Shown here in pieces: positions 43,022-53,846 of a stretch of 64,000 nt of DNA. The DNA is from Clostridia bacterium (GTDB lineage: Bacteria > Bacillota > Clostridia > Christensenellales > Aristaeellaceae), in the NCBI GenBank assembly GCA_017519405.1, contig JAFWSH010000036.1:1-64000 (forward strand). Reading direction: 5' to 3'. The first letter of the stretch is position 1. Each line of letters opens with the position of its first letter. Both the position numbers and the translations under genes were made by a program. The notes beneath the pieces were generated by a model, which ran no database searches, was not told the origin of the DNA, and was given only the letters and a program-made list of their open reading frames with translations.

Positions 43022-43050
43022 ATTATACACAAGCCCGGTTGAACAGGCAA
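43022..43050 (-). promoter_or_regulatory. cdaA operon promoter
   Basis: -35 TTGCCT and -10 TATAAT on the minus strand, 17-bp spacer. Confidence 0.75.
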
Positions 43051-43141
43051 CTGTTTTTTCCGCCGCAGGCAAGTTTTTTCGCCGCCGGTTATCGCGGCAG
43101 TCTGTCAACGGTTCAGAAGCGGGTTTTCTTCCCGGGGCAGC

Positions 43142-43179
43142 AAAAAGGACGGCACGGCCCGTCGGGGTCATGCCGTCCT
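43142..43179 (-). terminator. Terminator of the glycogen operon
   Basis: AGGACGGCA/TGCCGTCCT perfect 9-bp stem followed by TTTTT on the minus strand, directly after glgA. Confidence 0.88.
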
Positions 43180-43206
43180 GAAGGCTGTCTTGAAGCAAGG
43201 TGCCGG

Positions 43207-44733
43207 TTACTTGGCGCCGGGCTCCTTCCCGGCCGCCGGGGCTTCCGCCACGGGGATGAACTCGTCCTCCGGCTCGGAGGGATCCCGCAGGGCGATCTCA
43301 CCGATCATGCCCCGGTAGAGCTCCACATACTTGTCCGCAGACCGGTCCCAGCTGTAGTTGCCGGACATGCCCCGCTCCTGCAGCAGCTTCCACACGTCCT
43401 TCTCGTCGCGATAGTAGTGCATGGCCCGCTGGATCACGTGGAGCATGTCGTGGGCGTTGTAGTTGAAGAAGGTGAAGCCGTTGCCGTCGCCGGTGTACTC
43501 GTTGTAGGAGAGCACCGTATCCCGCAGGCCGCCGGTCTCCCGGACGATGGGCACCGTGCCGTAGCGCATGGCGATCATCTGGCTCAGGCCGCAGGGCTCA
43601 AACTGGCTGGGCATCAGGAACATGTCGCAGCCGGCGTAGATCCGGTGGGCCAGGCCGCTGTCCATGGTGAAGCGGGCAGCCACCCGTCCCCGGTACTCGT
43701 TCTCCGCCCAGGAGAAGAGGTTGACATAGCGGCTCTCGCCCATGCCCAGCACCACCAGCTGCACCTTTTCCCGCATCAGGTCGGCAATGATGTAGTCCAC
43801 CAGGTCCAGGCCCTTCTGGTTGCTCAGGCGGCCCACCATGCCGATGATGGGGGTGTCCGGGCTGATCTCCAGGCCCAGTTCCTCCTGTAGGGCGCGCTTG
43901 CAGGCCGTTTTGCCCGACACATCCTGCGGGGAGTAGGTGGCGGCCAGGGACGCGTCGGTGGCGGGATTGTAGTCCACAATGTCCAGGCCGTTCAGCACGC
44001 CGTAGAGCTGATGCTTCCGGGCTCTGAGCAGGCCATCCAGCCGCTCGCCGTAATAGGCGGTCTGGATCTCCTCGGCGTAGGAGGGGCTGACTGTGGTGAT
44101 CAGATCCGCATACACCAGGCCGGCCTTCAGGTAGTTGGCGCAGCCGAAGCACTCCAGCTTGTCATTGGTCCACAGGCTGTCCCCCAGGCCCAGCACATCC
44201 TGCACTTCCTTGATGCCGAAGATGCCCTGATACTGCAGGTTGTGGATGGTGAACATGGTCTTGATGCCGGCATAGAAGGGCAGGTGGGCATACTGGATCT
44301 TCAGCAGGGCCGGCAGCATGCCGCTCTGCCAGTCGTTGGCGTGGATGACGTCCGGCTGGAAGTCGATCAGCGGCAGGGCATTGAGCACCCCGCGGCAGAA
44401 GAAGCCGAAGCGTTCATACTCATCTCCGCCCATGCCGTAGATGTAGGAGCGGCCGAAGTAGAATTTGTTGTCCACAAAGTACCAGATCACGCCGTCCTGC
44501 TCCAGCATCTCAATGCCGCAGTACTGCCGCCGCCAGCCCAGGGAGACCTCAAAGTCGGTCACATGGGTCATGCGCTCCACATAGCGCTGGGGAATGGCGG
44601 TGTACAGGGGCAGGATCACCCGCACATCGTGGCCCTTCTTGGCCAGCACGGGAGCCAGAGCACCCACCACATCCGCCAGACCGCCGGTCTTGATGAAGGG
44701 GACGCACTCGCTGCTGGTGAAAAGAATCTTCAT
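43207..44733 (-). CDS. glgA: Glycogen synthase
   Basis: 508 residues, GT5 family. It extends alpha-1,4-glucan with ADP-glucose. The N-terminal ADP-binding motif is FIKTGGLADVVGAL and the C-terminal one ETGGLRDTV, with SQFEPCGLSQM between. Start chosen at MKILFTSSE; two codons upstream a TTG is possible. Last gene of glgB-glgC-glgD-glgA, with 88 bp between it and glgD. The C-terminus carries a Pro/Glu/Ala tail not usual for GlgA. Confidence 0.96.
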   Translation of the reverse strand: MKILFTSSECVPFIKTGGLADVVGALAPVLAKKGHDVRVILPLYTAIPQRYVERMTHVTDFEVSLGWRRQYCGIEMLEQDGVIWYFVDNKFYFGRSYIYGMGGDEYERFGFFCRGVLNALPLIDFQPDVIHANDWQSGMLPALLKIQYAHLPFYAGIKTMFTIHNLQYQGIFGIKEVQDVLGLGDSLWTNDKLECFGCANYLKAGLVYADLITTVSPSYAEEIQTAYYGERLDGLLRARKHQLYGVLNGLDIVDYNPATDASLAATYSPQDVSGKTACKRALQEELGLEISPDTPIIGMVGRLSNQKGLDLVDYIIADLMREKVQLVVLGMGESRYVNLFSWAENEYRGRVAARFTMDSGLAHRIYAGCDMFLMPSQFEPCGLSQMIAMRYGTVPIVRETGGLRDTVLSYNEYTGDGNGFTFFNYNAHDMLHVIQRAMHYYRDEKDVWKLLQERGMSGNYSWDRSADKYVELYRGMIGEIALRDPSEPEDEFIPVAEAPAAGKEPGAK

Positions 44734-44821
44734 GAGCAATCAGCCTCGCATTCTTCTATAACTTTGGGCCCTCCGGCCTGCCGGTCTCTCCCCCGGCGCA
44801 CCGGGACGCACAGCACCGGGA

Positions 44822-45943
44822 TCAGATCACCACATTCTTGGCGATGACGATGGGATAGGCGTCCGGGCCGATGAGGCGGGCGTTGCGCTTGATGACGGAC
44901 TGCTTGTCCATGATGCAGTTCTCGATGTAGGCGCCGGAGTGGACCTGGCCGTCCTGCATGATGATGCAGTTCTTCACATGGGCGTCAGGCGCCACCCGCA
45001 CACCGCGGAACAGCACGCTGTTCTCCACCGTGCCCTCGATGATGCAGCCGTCGGCCACCAGGGAGTTCACGCACACCGCCTGCTCGCAGTACCGGGCGGG
45101 CATCTCGTCCCGCACCTTGGTGAAGACCGGCAGGTCGTCCACAAACAGCGCGTTGCGGATGCCGGTGTTGAGCACGTCCATGTTGAAGCGGAAGAAGCTC
45201 TGGACGGAGTCAATCCGCCAGACGGGCCCGGTGTGCTCCCAGGCGTTGACCCGCAGCTGGCCGGTCTGCACCATGGGCATCAGCAGATCCCGGACCAGGT
45301 CGTGCTGGCCGTGGGCCACCGCCTTGTCCACCAGGGAGCGGAGCAGCTCGCGGCGCAGGATGATGACCTCCATGAAGGTGGCGTCATGGGAGGGCTTGGA
45401 GGGGTCCTTCTCCACGTCCGTGACCCGGCCGTCCTCCGCCACCTCCAGGTAGGTGCCCTCCTCCTCCCGCTGCATGGAGGGATCCCGGGTGTACATCAGG
45501 GTGATGTCCGCGCCGCTGTCCATGTGGAAGGCGGCGAAGTCCCGCATGCGGGCGTTGAAGATGGTGCTGGAGCCGCTGATCACCACATACTCCTGCTTGG
45601 AGCGGCTCAGGTAATTGGTGTTGGAGCGCAGGGCCTCCAGCAGGCCAGAGTAGACGCCCACGTTCTCCCGGGTCAGGAAGGGGGGCAGCATGTAGAGGCC
45701 GTCATTTTTGCCGTGGAGGTCCCACTCCTTGCCGGAGCCCAGGTGATCCATCAGGGAGTGGTAGTTCTTCTGCATGATGACGCCCACGTTCCGGATCCCG
45801 CCGTTGACCATGGAGGACACCAGGAAGTCGATCACGCGGTAGCGGCCGGCCACCGGCAGGGCGGCAATGGCGCGCACCGTGGTCAGTTCACGCAGTCTGG
45901 CGTCGTTTTCGCCGGTGTAGATAACACCCATCACGTCTTTCAT
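44822..45943 (-). CDS. glgD: Glucose-1-phosphate adenylyltransferase regulatory subunit GlgD
   Basis: 373 residues. Nucleotidyltransferase fold with a left-handed beta-helix C-terminus, but the N-terminal GGxGxRL pyrophosphorylase loop of GlgC is replaced by TGENDARLRELT, so the protein is non-catalytic. In Bacillota it forms a heterotetramer with GlgC and changes activation. AGAGGA lies eight bases before the ATG. Confidence 0.95.
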   Translation of the reverse strand: MKDVMGVIYTGENDARLRELTTVRAIAALPVAGRYRVIDFLVSSMVNGGIRNVGVIMQKNYHSLMDHLGSGKEWDLHGKNDGLYMLPPFLTRENVGVYSGLLEALRSNTNYLSRSKQEYVVISGSSTIFNARMRDFAAFHMDSGADITLMYTRDPSMQREEEGTYLEVAEDGRVTDVEKDPSKPSHDATFMEVIILRRELLRSLVDKAVAHGQHDLVRDLLMPMVQTGQLRVNAWEHTGPVWRIDSVQSFFRFNMDVLNTGIRNALFVDDLPVFTKVRDEMPARYCEQAVCVNSLVADGCIIEGTVENSVLFRGVRVAPDAHVKNCIIMQDGQVHSGAYIENCIMDKQSVIKRNARLIGPDAYPIVIAKNVVI

Positions 45944-45986
45944 CGTTCTATTCCTCTCTTTACTTTATTTCGACCGACGCACGCCG

Positions 45987-47171
<1,185 letters not shown>

Positions 47172-47249
47172 CGGGGATACACACTCCTTCTCTTTATTCC
47201 GGGATGAAATCCGTCTTGTATTGCACACGGCCGAGGCCGTTGATGCCGT

Positions 47250-49223
47250 TTATGTCCTGGGTTCCCAGCGGTACCAGACGGTGGCCAGCGGGGGAACCAC
47301 CAGCTCCAGGCTGTGCTGGAAACCGCCCCAGGCCATGGGCTCGGTGTGGATCTGGGCGGGGTTGCCCTGGTTGGATCCGCCGAAGAGGTTGCTGTCGGTG
47401 TTGAGCAGCTCCGTCAGCACCCCCGCCTCCGGCAGGCCGATGCGGTACACCGGATGGAACACCGGGGTGAAATTGCACACGCACAGTAAGGCGTTCCCTG
47501 CCCGGTCCTTCCGCAGGAAGGCCAGGACGCTGTTGTCCCGGTCGTCCACCTGGATCCACTGGAAGCCGTCCCAGCTGTCCTCGATCTCCCACAGGGCCGG
47601 GGTCTCCCGGTAGATCCGGTTCATCTCCCGGACACAGGCCTGCAGCTGGGGGTGCATGTCGTAGCGCAGCAGGAACCAGTCCAGCTGGTCCTGGCAGCGC
47701 CACTCGATGAACTGCCCGAACTCCCCGCCCATGAAGAGCAGCTTCTTGCCCGGGTGCGCCATCATATAACCGTAGAGCGTCCGCAGGCCGGCGAACTTCT
47801 GCCAGATGTCCCCGGGCTGCTTGTCCAGCAGGGAGCCCTTTCCGTGCACCACCTCGTCGTGGGAGAGGGGGAGCATGAAGTACTCGCTGAAGGCGTACAT
47901 CATGGAGAAGGTCAGCTTCTCATGGTGCCATTTCCGGTACAGGGGATCCTTCCGCACATAGGCCAGTGTGTCATTCATCCAGCCCATGTCCCACTTGAAG
48001 TCGAAGCCCAGGCCGCCCACCCCGGGAGAGTGGGTCACCCCCGGGTAGGCGCTGCTGTCCTCCGCGATCATGACGGCGCCGGGGTATGCCCGGTGCACTG
48101 TCTCGTTGAGCTTCTGCAGGAAGAAGATGCCGTCCAGGTTCTCCCGCCCGCCGTGGCGGTTGGGCAGCCATCGGCCGTCCTCCCGGCAGAAGTCGTGGTA
48201 GAGCATGGCGGCCACCGCGTCCACCCGCAGGCCGTCCGCGTGGTACTTTTCCAGCCAGAAGCAGGCGCTGGAGATCAGGAAGGAGCGCACCTCGGGCCGT
48301 TCCAGGTCGAACATGCAGGTGCCCCACAGGGGCATCTCCCCGCGGCGGGGGTCCGGATGCTCGTACAGGCAGGTGCCGTCGAAGCAGCGCAGGCTCGCGT
48401 CATCCTTGGGGAAATGGGCCGGGACCCAGTCCAGGATCACCCCGATGCCGGCCTGATGGCAGCGGTCAATGAGGGTCATGAGCTCCTCAGGCTCCCCGTA
48501 GCGGGCGGTGGCGGCGAAATAGCCGGAGACCTGGTAGCCCCAGGAGGCGTCCAGGGGGTGCTCCATCACCGGCAGCAGTTCCACATGGGTGTAGCCCATC
48601 TCCCGGACATAGGGGATCAGCTGGTCCGCGATCTCCGTGTAGCTCAGCACCCGGCCGGCCGGGCCGTCGTGGGTGCCGTCCTTCCCGCTGCCCTGGCGGC
48701 GCCAGGAGCCCAGGTGCACCTCATAGACGTTCACCGGCTTCTCCCGGAGATTCCCCGCCGCCCGCTCCGCCATCCAGTCGGCGTCCCGCCATGCATGGCC
48801 GGACAGCTCGCACAGGCGGGAGGCGGTGTGGGGCCGCTGCTCCATCCGGAAGGCAAAGGGGTCGGTGTGCTGGTGCCAGTCCCCCCGTGCATCCTGGATG
48901 GCAAACTTGTAGTTCAGCAGCTTTTCGGCGGCATCCGGATAGCTGTAGCGTTCCGGGTCGGAGGCCGTGGTGAAGACGACCCCCGGCATCGTGACCTCCC
49001 AGATGCCGTCCTCCCCGCAGGTCATGGGGCATGTATTCCGGTCCCAGCGGTTGAATTCCCCCACCAGGCTGACGGCCTGGGCGTTGGGCGCCCAGACCGC
49101 AAAATGCCAGGCCGGCTCCCCCTCCTGTAAGATGGCATGGGCACCCAGCCACTCATAAGCTTTGGCTGACAGTCCCCGGTGAAACAGCTCGCGTTCCCGG
49201 TCGCCCGGCGCGATCCCATGCAT
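47250..49223 (-). CDS. glgB: 1,4-alpha-glucan branching enzyme
   Basis: 657 residues, GH13. An N-terminal CBM48 domain (about 35-140, WAPNAQAVSLVGEFNRW) precedes the TIM barrel: nucleophile Asp in GLRVDAVAAML (near 334), acid/base Glu in MIAEDSS (near 387) and PLSHDEVVHGKGS. It introduces alpha-1,6 branches. I chose the start MHGIAP with AGGTG six bases upstream. It leads the glycogen operon. Confidence 0.96.
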   Translation of the reverse strand: MHGIAPGDRERELFHRGLSAKAYEWLGAHAILQEGEPAWHFAVWAPNAQAVSLVGEFNRWDRNTCPMTCGEDGIWEVTMPGVVFTTASDPERYSYPDAAEKLLNYKFAIQDARGDWHQHTDPFAFRMEQRPHTASRLCELSGHAWRDADWMAERAAGNLREKPVNVYEVHLGSWRRQGSGKDGTHDGPAGRVLSYTEIADQLIPYVREMGYTHVELLPVMEHPLDASWGYQVSGYFAATARYGEPEELMTLIDRCHQAGIGVILDWVPAHFPKDDASLRCFDGTCLYEHPDPRRGEMPLWGTCMFDLERPEVRSFLISSACFWLEKYHADGLRVDAVAAMLYHDFCREDGRWLPNRHGGRENLDGIFFLQKLNETVHRAYPGAVMIAEDSSAYPGVTHSPGVGGLGFDFKWDMGWMNDTLAYVRKDPLYRKWHHEKLTFSMMYAFSEYFMLPLSHDEVVHGKGSLLDKQPGDIWQKFAGLRTLYGYMMAHPGKKLLFMGGEFGQFIEWRCQDQLDWFLLRYDMHPQLQACVREMNRIYRETPALWEIEDSWDGFQWIQVDDRDNSVLAFLRKDRAGNALLCVCNFTPVFHPVYRIGLPEAGVLTELLNTDSNLFGGSNQGNPAQIHTEPMAWGGFQHSLELVVPPLATVWYRWEPRT

Positions 49224-49356
49224 TGCTGCACCTGCTTTCATTGCAAAGATAGCGGCTTGTCCCCCGTCTGCATCACCCGCAAGGGAAAACCGCCCTCCCG
49301 GCTGCTGGCAGACCCTGTCCGCGGCGGATATACGCACTCTCGTTTTTACATGTTAT

Positions 49357-49386
49357 ATTCTAACCGCAATTCAACCATTTCGTCAA
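49357..49386 (-). promoter_or_regulatory. Glycogen operon promoter
   Basis: -35 TTGACG and -10 TAGAAT on the minus strand with an 18-bp spacer, in an A/T-rich island about 135 bp upstream of glgB. Confidence 0.6.
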
Positions 49387-49466
49387 GGGGTATGGGACTG
49401 TTTCATGGGCGGTTTTTTCGGCAGGCCTTCCATATGCCCTGAAACCGGGTTTTCACGGCCCCGCCC

Positions 49467-50258
49467 TCAGCTGCACAGGACGGTCCGGATGAGCCGCAGC
49501 TGCAGCCGCAGCGGCAGGATGCTGAACAGCCGCAGCATCGTGTTCCGGTTGATGCTGTACACCGGCCTGGGGTGCCGTGTCTCCAGCGCCCGGCCGATGA
49601 GGGCGGCAATCTCCTCCGGCGGCACACTCCGCGCCTCCACCCGCTCCACGATGCTGCGGAAGCGCGCCGCGTTGCAGGGGTACAGCTTTGTCTCCCGGCA
49701 GAAGCGCTCCAGTTTGGCGGTGGAGTGCGGCAGCATGGCCGTCCGCACCGCCCCGGGGCGGATGACGATCACCTGCCGGTCCAGAAGCTGCAGCTCCATC
49801 CGCAGCGCCTCCGCGTAGCGGTCCAGGGCCGTCTTGGTCACGGCGTAGATGCCCGTGAAGGGCATGGCATGGAGCGGCGCCAGCTCGCTGGTGACAATCA
49901 CGATCCGGCCCTTCTCCCCGAGCAGGGGCAGAAACAGCCGGTTGACCCGGAATGCCCCGTTGACATTGACGTCGAAGTCCCGGAGGAAATCCTCCTCGGG
50001 CATCTCCACCAGGGAGGCCAGGTCGTACAGCCCCGCCGTGTGGACGATCCCGTCCAGCCGCCCCGCCTCCCGGCGGACGATTTCAAGGGCCGCCTGCAGC
50101 TCCTCCGGGCGGGTGACATCCGCCGGGATCATCCGCCAGGCCGGCGCCTCCTGCAGCTCCCGGTCCAGCCCCCAGACGCGGTGTCCCCCGTCCGTCAGCC
50201 GCCGGCAGATGGCGGTTCCCATGCCGCCGCCGGCACCGGTGACCAGATAGTTTCCCAT
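49467..50258 (-). CDS. Short-chain dehydrogenase/reductase
   Basis: 263 residues. Rossmann NAD(P) motif TGAGGGMGTAI, catalytic Ser in VTSELAPLH and the YxxxK pair in YAVTKTALDRYAEAL. Substrate unknown; similar enzymes reduce sugars, steroids or acyl chains. The C-terminal 40 residues are basic and hydrophobic (MLRLFSILPLRLQLRL) and could bind membranes. Start uncertain between the ATG at 50258 and a GTG four codons upstream. It stands alone. Confidence 0.85.
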   Translation of the reverse strand: MGNYLVTGAGGGMGTAICRRLTDGGHRVWGLDRELQEAPAWRMIPADVTRPEELQAALEIVRREAGRLDGIVHTAGLYDLASLVEMPEEDFLRDFDVNVNGAFRVNRLFLPLLGEKGRIVIVTSELAPLHAMPFTGIYAVTKTALDRYAEALRMELQLLDRQVIVIRPGAVRTAMLPHSTAKLERFCRETKLYPCNAARFRSIVERVEARSVPPEEIAALIGRALETRHPRPVYSINRNTMLRLFSILPLRLQLRLIRTVLCS

Positions 50259-50373
50259 GGCCGTATCCACCCCGTTCAGTCCAGATGGATCATGATTTCG
50301 CCGCGCTGCCGCGGGAATCCTGCCGCGGCAGCTTTCCCGCCGGACGCCATTTTGTAAAAACCGCACAAAAGGT

Positions 50374-50402
50374 TTGCGCTTCCCGGCCGGATGTGGTATA
50401 GT
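50374..50402 (+). promoter_or_regulatory. Promoter of the exported-protein operon
   Basis: -35 TTGCGC and -10 TATAGT, 17-bp spacer, about 60 bp before the first gene. Confidence 0.65.
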
Positions 50403-50464
50403 TAGCATGGAAGGTTGTTGGCCTTCCCCGCTGATTTTGAACGATACGGAGGACATGTCCCGAT

Positions 50465-51466
50465 ATGAAGAAACTGCTCACGATGCTGCTGTTGCTGACC
50501 CTGTTGCTTGGCATCGCGGGATTCTCCCGGGCCGTCAACTACACGGAGGACGGCGCTTTGATTGTGGATGGGAACGGCAGCGACGATCTGCCCGCCCTGC
50601 CCACCGCCCAGCCCGGCACCGCTTCCGACCCCTACTTCCCCATTGTGCCGGACGACGAGGAGGACGGGGATATTGCCGCGCCGGCTGCCTCCTCCGGCCC
50701 CGGCCCCACCTGGGCCCCGGCGGACGTCATCTATTTCACGCTGCTGCGGGACAACGGCGTGGAGGAGCCCGTCACCCTGCTCAGCGCCGGCACCCTGTAC
50801 AGCAAGATCTCCATCGGCCAGGCCACGGAGATGGTCCGCACCGACGCCCTGCAGTATGAGCGGACGGCCACGGTGACCCAGGAGAAACGCTACGCCTTGG
50901 TCAACGCAAAGAAGACCGGCTACGCCACCATGTACCTGCGGGGTTCCGCCAAGAGCGATGTGGTGGGCCGCTGCACCACCAACCGGGTCGTGCTGGTGCT
51001 GGACGCCGGCAAGAGCTTCACCCGGGTGTGGTGCGAGGGCAAGGTGGGCTACCTGAAGACCAGCTCCCTGATCTTCCTGCCCCCGGCAGGACGGGAAGTG
51101 GACGTGGGGGTGCTGACCTACGAGGGCCGGACCAACAGCCGGGCTGCCATCACCATCCGGCAGAACGGCAAGGCCACCAGCCGGTCCCTGGGCACCGTGC
51201 CCTGCGGCAGCGACCTGGTGATCTTCTCCGCCCAGGACGACGGCTGGCTGGAGGTGGAGGTGGGCGGCTGGCGCGGCTGGGTGCAGGAGCAGTACGTCTC
51301 CCGGGGCTTCACCATGAACCCCGCCCTGGCGCTGGTCTCCCCCACCCCGGCCCCCATCCTGACAACCCAGTCCGACAGCGGCCATGTGGTCTCCTTTGTC
51401 TACGGGGAGCCGGATGGCCAGGACGACCGTACCGGCGCCTCCGGCAGCGGCATGAACGGCAATTGA
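50465..51466 (+). CDS. Exported SH3-like domain protein
   Basis: 333 residues with a Leu-rich signal peptide (1-23). After an acidic Pro/Asp linker, two bacterial SH3-like modules follow: about 145-200 (GYATMYLRGSAKSDVVGRC, then VWCEGKVGYLKTSSL) and about 220-285 (AAITIRQNGKATSRSLGT, then GWLEVEVGGWRGWVQEQYV). Such modules bind peptidoglycan peptides or cell wall sugars. First gene of a four-gene plus-strand operon. GGAGG is about 11 nt from the ATG, slightly far. Confidence 0.78.
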   Translation: MKKLLTMLLLLTLLLGIAGFSRAVNYTEDGALIVDGNGSDDLPALPTAQPGTASDPYFPIVPDDEEDGDIAAPAASSGPGPTWAPADVIYFTLLRDNGVEEPVTLLSAGTLYSKISIGQATEMVRTDALQYERTATVTQEKRYALVNAKKTGYATMYLRGSAKSDVVGRCTTNRVVLVLDAGKSFTRVWCEGKVGYLKTSSLIFLPPAGREVDVGVLTYEGRTNSRAAITIRQNGKATSRSLGTVPCGSDLVIFSAQDDGWLEVEVGGWRGWVQEQYVSRGFTMNPALALVSPTPAPILTTQSDSGHVVSFVYGEPDGQDDRTGASGSGMNGN

Positions 51467-51517
51467 CGGCCCGCTTTGCAAGATCCGGCCGCACAAACGA
51501 AGTTGGAGGATTCACAG

Positions 51518-52708
51518 ATGTCCACCATGATCAAAAGGTTCCTGGCATTTCTGATGGCTGCCCTGATGCTGCTGACCTGCACCGCCCTCGCGGAGGGGGA
51601 GGAGGAGGTTGACATGACCGTGGAGGAGAGCCAGCTCTCCGAGGCTGAGCTGGCGGAGATCCACGATCTGGATGACTTCAACGAGGATGAGGACGAGTCC
51701 GCCTTCCTGGTGGGCGACACCTGGCATGAGATGGAGCTCAGCGAGGTGAGCAACGACACCCCCGTGATCTACACCGGCCGGATCATCGGTGACAACACCG
51801 CCATCTACTCCGAGCGCGTGGTGGACGCTTCCGCCCCGGAGGCCAAGGCCAAGGTGGTCATCCGTGTCAGCGGGGAACGGCGGGCCGACATCCTGTATGT
51901 GGGCTCCACCTGGTGCGTGGTGCGCTACAAGAACAAGCTGGGCTACATCAAGCGCCAGAAGCTGGACAAGGTCACCCCGGTGGACACGGTCAACACCCCG
52001 CCCTACGGGGTGCAGAAGGCCACCTATATCTGCTCCACCGCCGTGGAGGCGCCGGTTCGCAAGTCCATGAGCGACCAGGACGACAGCTGGGTGGTGCTCA
52101 AGCCCGGCACCATGCTCTCCATCTGGCGGATCCTGGACGGCTGGGCCGTGGTGCCCTACTGGCGCACCTACGGCTACATCCGGATGGACCAGCTCACGGA
52201 CCTGATCCCCGTCTCCCCCACGGACAATGCCCTGCGGGCCGACAGTCCCATCGCCGCCTACACCTCCTTCTACGACATGCGGCAGACCGAGACCAACCTG
52301 AACCGTCTGGTGAACATTGACGTGGGCTGCCAGCGGCTGAGCCGGGTGATGCAGCCCGGGGAATCCTTCAACTTCAACCGCCAGGTGGGCCCCTACAACC
52401 CCCGCAACGGCTACAAGCAGGCCGGCGTGCTGACCCAGGGCGGCAGCGCCCTGGGCTACGGCGGCGGCACCTGCCAGGTGTCCTCCACCCTGTACAACGC
52501 CCTGATGCAGCTGCCGGGGGTGACCATCCTGCAGCGCCGGCCCCACGGCCCCAGCGGCGCCAAGTATCTCCCCCACGGCGTGGACGCGGCGGTGGGCAAC
52601 GAAAACCTGAATCTGCGTTTCCGCAATGACTACACCTTCCCCATCCGCATCGAAGGCCACACCAACTACGACGGTGCCCTGCTGATGGTGGTGTACCGCG
52701 CGGACTGA
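51518..52708 (+). CDS. Exported SH3-like / VanW domain protein
   Basis: 396 residues. Signal peptide to about 24 (ALAEGEE), a very acidic segment to 65, SH3-like repeats (about 90-230, TWCVVRYKNKLGYIKRQKL and GWAVVPYWRTYGYIRM) and a C-terminal VanW domain (about 260-390) with GESFNFNRQVGPYNPRNGYK and GGGTCQVSSTLYNAL. VanW proteins occur in some vancomycin clusters and many Clostridia; their biochemical role is unknown, though the conserved Cys suggests a transpeptidase-like fold. TTGGAGG precedes the ATG. 51 bp after the SH3 gene. Confidence 0.87.
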   Translation: MSTMIKRFLAFLMAALMLLTCTALAEGEEEVDMTVEESQLSEAELAEIHDLDDFNEDEDESAFLVGDTWHEMELSEVSNDTPVIYTGRIIGDNTAIYSERVVDASAPEAKAKVVIRVSGERRADILYVGSTWCVVRYKNKLGYIKRQKLDKVTPVDTVNTPPYGVQKATYICSTAVEAPVRKSMSDQDDSWVVLKPGTMLSIWRILDGWAVVPYWRTYGYIRMDQLTDLIPVSPTDNALRADSPIAAYTSFYDMRQTETNLNRLVNIDVGCQRLSRVMQPGESFNFNRQVGPYNPRNGYKQAGVLTQGGSALGYGGGTCQVSSTLYNALMQLPGVTILQRRPHGPSGAKYLPHGVDAAVGNENLNLRFRNDYTFPIRIEGHTNYDGALLMVVYRAD

Positions 52709-52724
52709 GGCCACAGTTCTCAAT

Positions 52725-52771
52725 AGAGCCATGAAAGGAGGCTTTCGCATGAAAAGAACCGTCATGGCTCT
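52725..52771 (+). promoter_or_regulatory. Stem-loop enclosing the ribosome binding site of the CHAP gene
   Basis: AGAGCCATGA (52725-52734) pairs with TCATGGCTCT (52762-52771); the 27-nt loop contains AAGGAGG and the start codon, and TTTT follows the stem. It could hide the start or act as a partial terminator between the VanW and CHAP genes. Confidence 0.5.
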
Positions 52772-53846
52772 TTTGCTTGCGGCGGTGCTGCTCCTGCCCT
52801 GCGCCGCCCTGGCCGCCGAGACCCGCATTCCTCCCGAGTGGCCGGTGCCGGACTACGTCACCTGGCTCCTGGAGGTCGCCACGGGCGAGCTGGGCTACCG
52901 GGAGGGCGACCACGGCTACAGCAAGTACGGCGAGTGGGCCGGGGACCCCTACGCCCAGTGGTGTGCCGAGTACCTGGACTGGTGTGTGGACCAGGTGGAC
53001 CAGCAGCACGGCACCCAGCTGCTGAACCGGGTCTTCCCCCTCTACACCGGCACCAACACCGGCCGGGACTGGTATATCAGCCAGGGCCGCTATGTGGTGC
53101 GCTGGGGCAACCTGGAGGGCTGGGGCTACCAGTGGCTGAAGGGCCGGGACGAGTTCCTCACCACCGGCAGCTATATTCCCCAGCCCGGGGACTGGGTGTT
53201 CTTCACCTGGACCAGCGACCTGGACACGGACCACGTGGCCATGGTGGAATACTGCACCCGGGACGACAGCGGCGCCGTCACCATCCACTGTCTGGAGGGC
53301 AACACCCCGGCCATGGTGAAGCGGGCGTCCTACGATCTGAACTATAGCCGCATCCTGGGCTACGGCACCGTGCACGATGTGGCGGACTGGACCATGCGCT
53401 CCGGCAACCGGGGGCCCAAGGTGCTTGAGTTCCAGCAGCGGCTGATCCGGCTGGGCTATCTGGCGGAGGGGCAGGCGGACGGCGTCTACGGCCCCGCCAC
53501 CATCGACGCGGTGAAGGCCTTCCAGCTCGCCCAGGGCATCAAGGCCAACGGCATCGCCAACATCGCCACCCAGCGCACCATGGACCGGATCCTCTGGGAC
53601 ATGGACAACAACGACCTGGGGGCCTGGGCCGTCAACACGCCGGCGGATGACGACTTCTCCCTGGACAGCGTGATGGACACCCAAGCCCTGCTGGCCCTCT
53701 ACGGGGACGGGGAGCCGGAGCAGCATGGGGATGACGAGGAGCTGTATCTCTACCCCCAGGATGAGGACAGCAGCCTGGCCGGCATCACCCCGGAGGATCT
53801 CTCGGAGGACAGCCTGCCCGCCTGGTACGGGGAGGATGTGGAATGA
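52749..53846 (+). CDS. Exported CHAP-type hydrolase with peptidoglycan-binding domain
   Basis: 365 residues. Signal peptide (1-22, cleavage near ALAAET). CHAP-like domain about 30-205 with the Cys in YAQWCAEYLDWC, His in DHVAMVEY and LEGNTP. PG_binding_1 domain about 220-280 (LEFQQRLIRLGYLAEGQADGVYG). Acidic C-terminal tail. Probably cleaves or binds the peptide part of the wall. AAAGGAGG precedes the ATG, inside a stem-loop. Its TGA overlaps the next ATG. Confidence 0.85.
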   Translation: MKRTVMALLLAAVLLLPCAALAAETRIPPEWPVPDYVTWLLEVATGELGYREGDHGYSKYGEWAGDPYAQWCAEYLDWCVDQVDQQHGTQLLNRVFPLYTGTNTGRDWYISQGRYVVRWGNLEGWGYQWLKGRDEFLTTGSYIPQPGDWVFFTWTSDLDTDHVAMVEYCTRDDSGAVTIHCLEGNTPAMVKRASYDLNYSRILGYGTVHDVADWTMRSGNRGPKVLEFQQRLIRLGYLAEGQADGVYGPATIDAVKAFQLAQGIKANGIANIATQRTMDRILWDMDNNDLGAWAVNTPADDDFSLDSVMDTQALLALYGDGEPEQHGDDEELYLYPQDEDSSLAGITPEDLSEDSLPAWYGEDVE

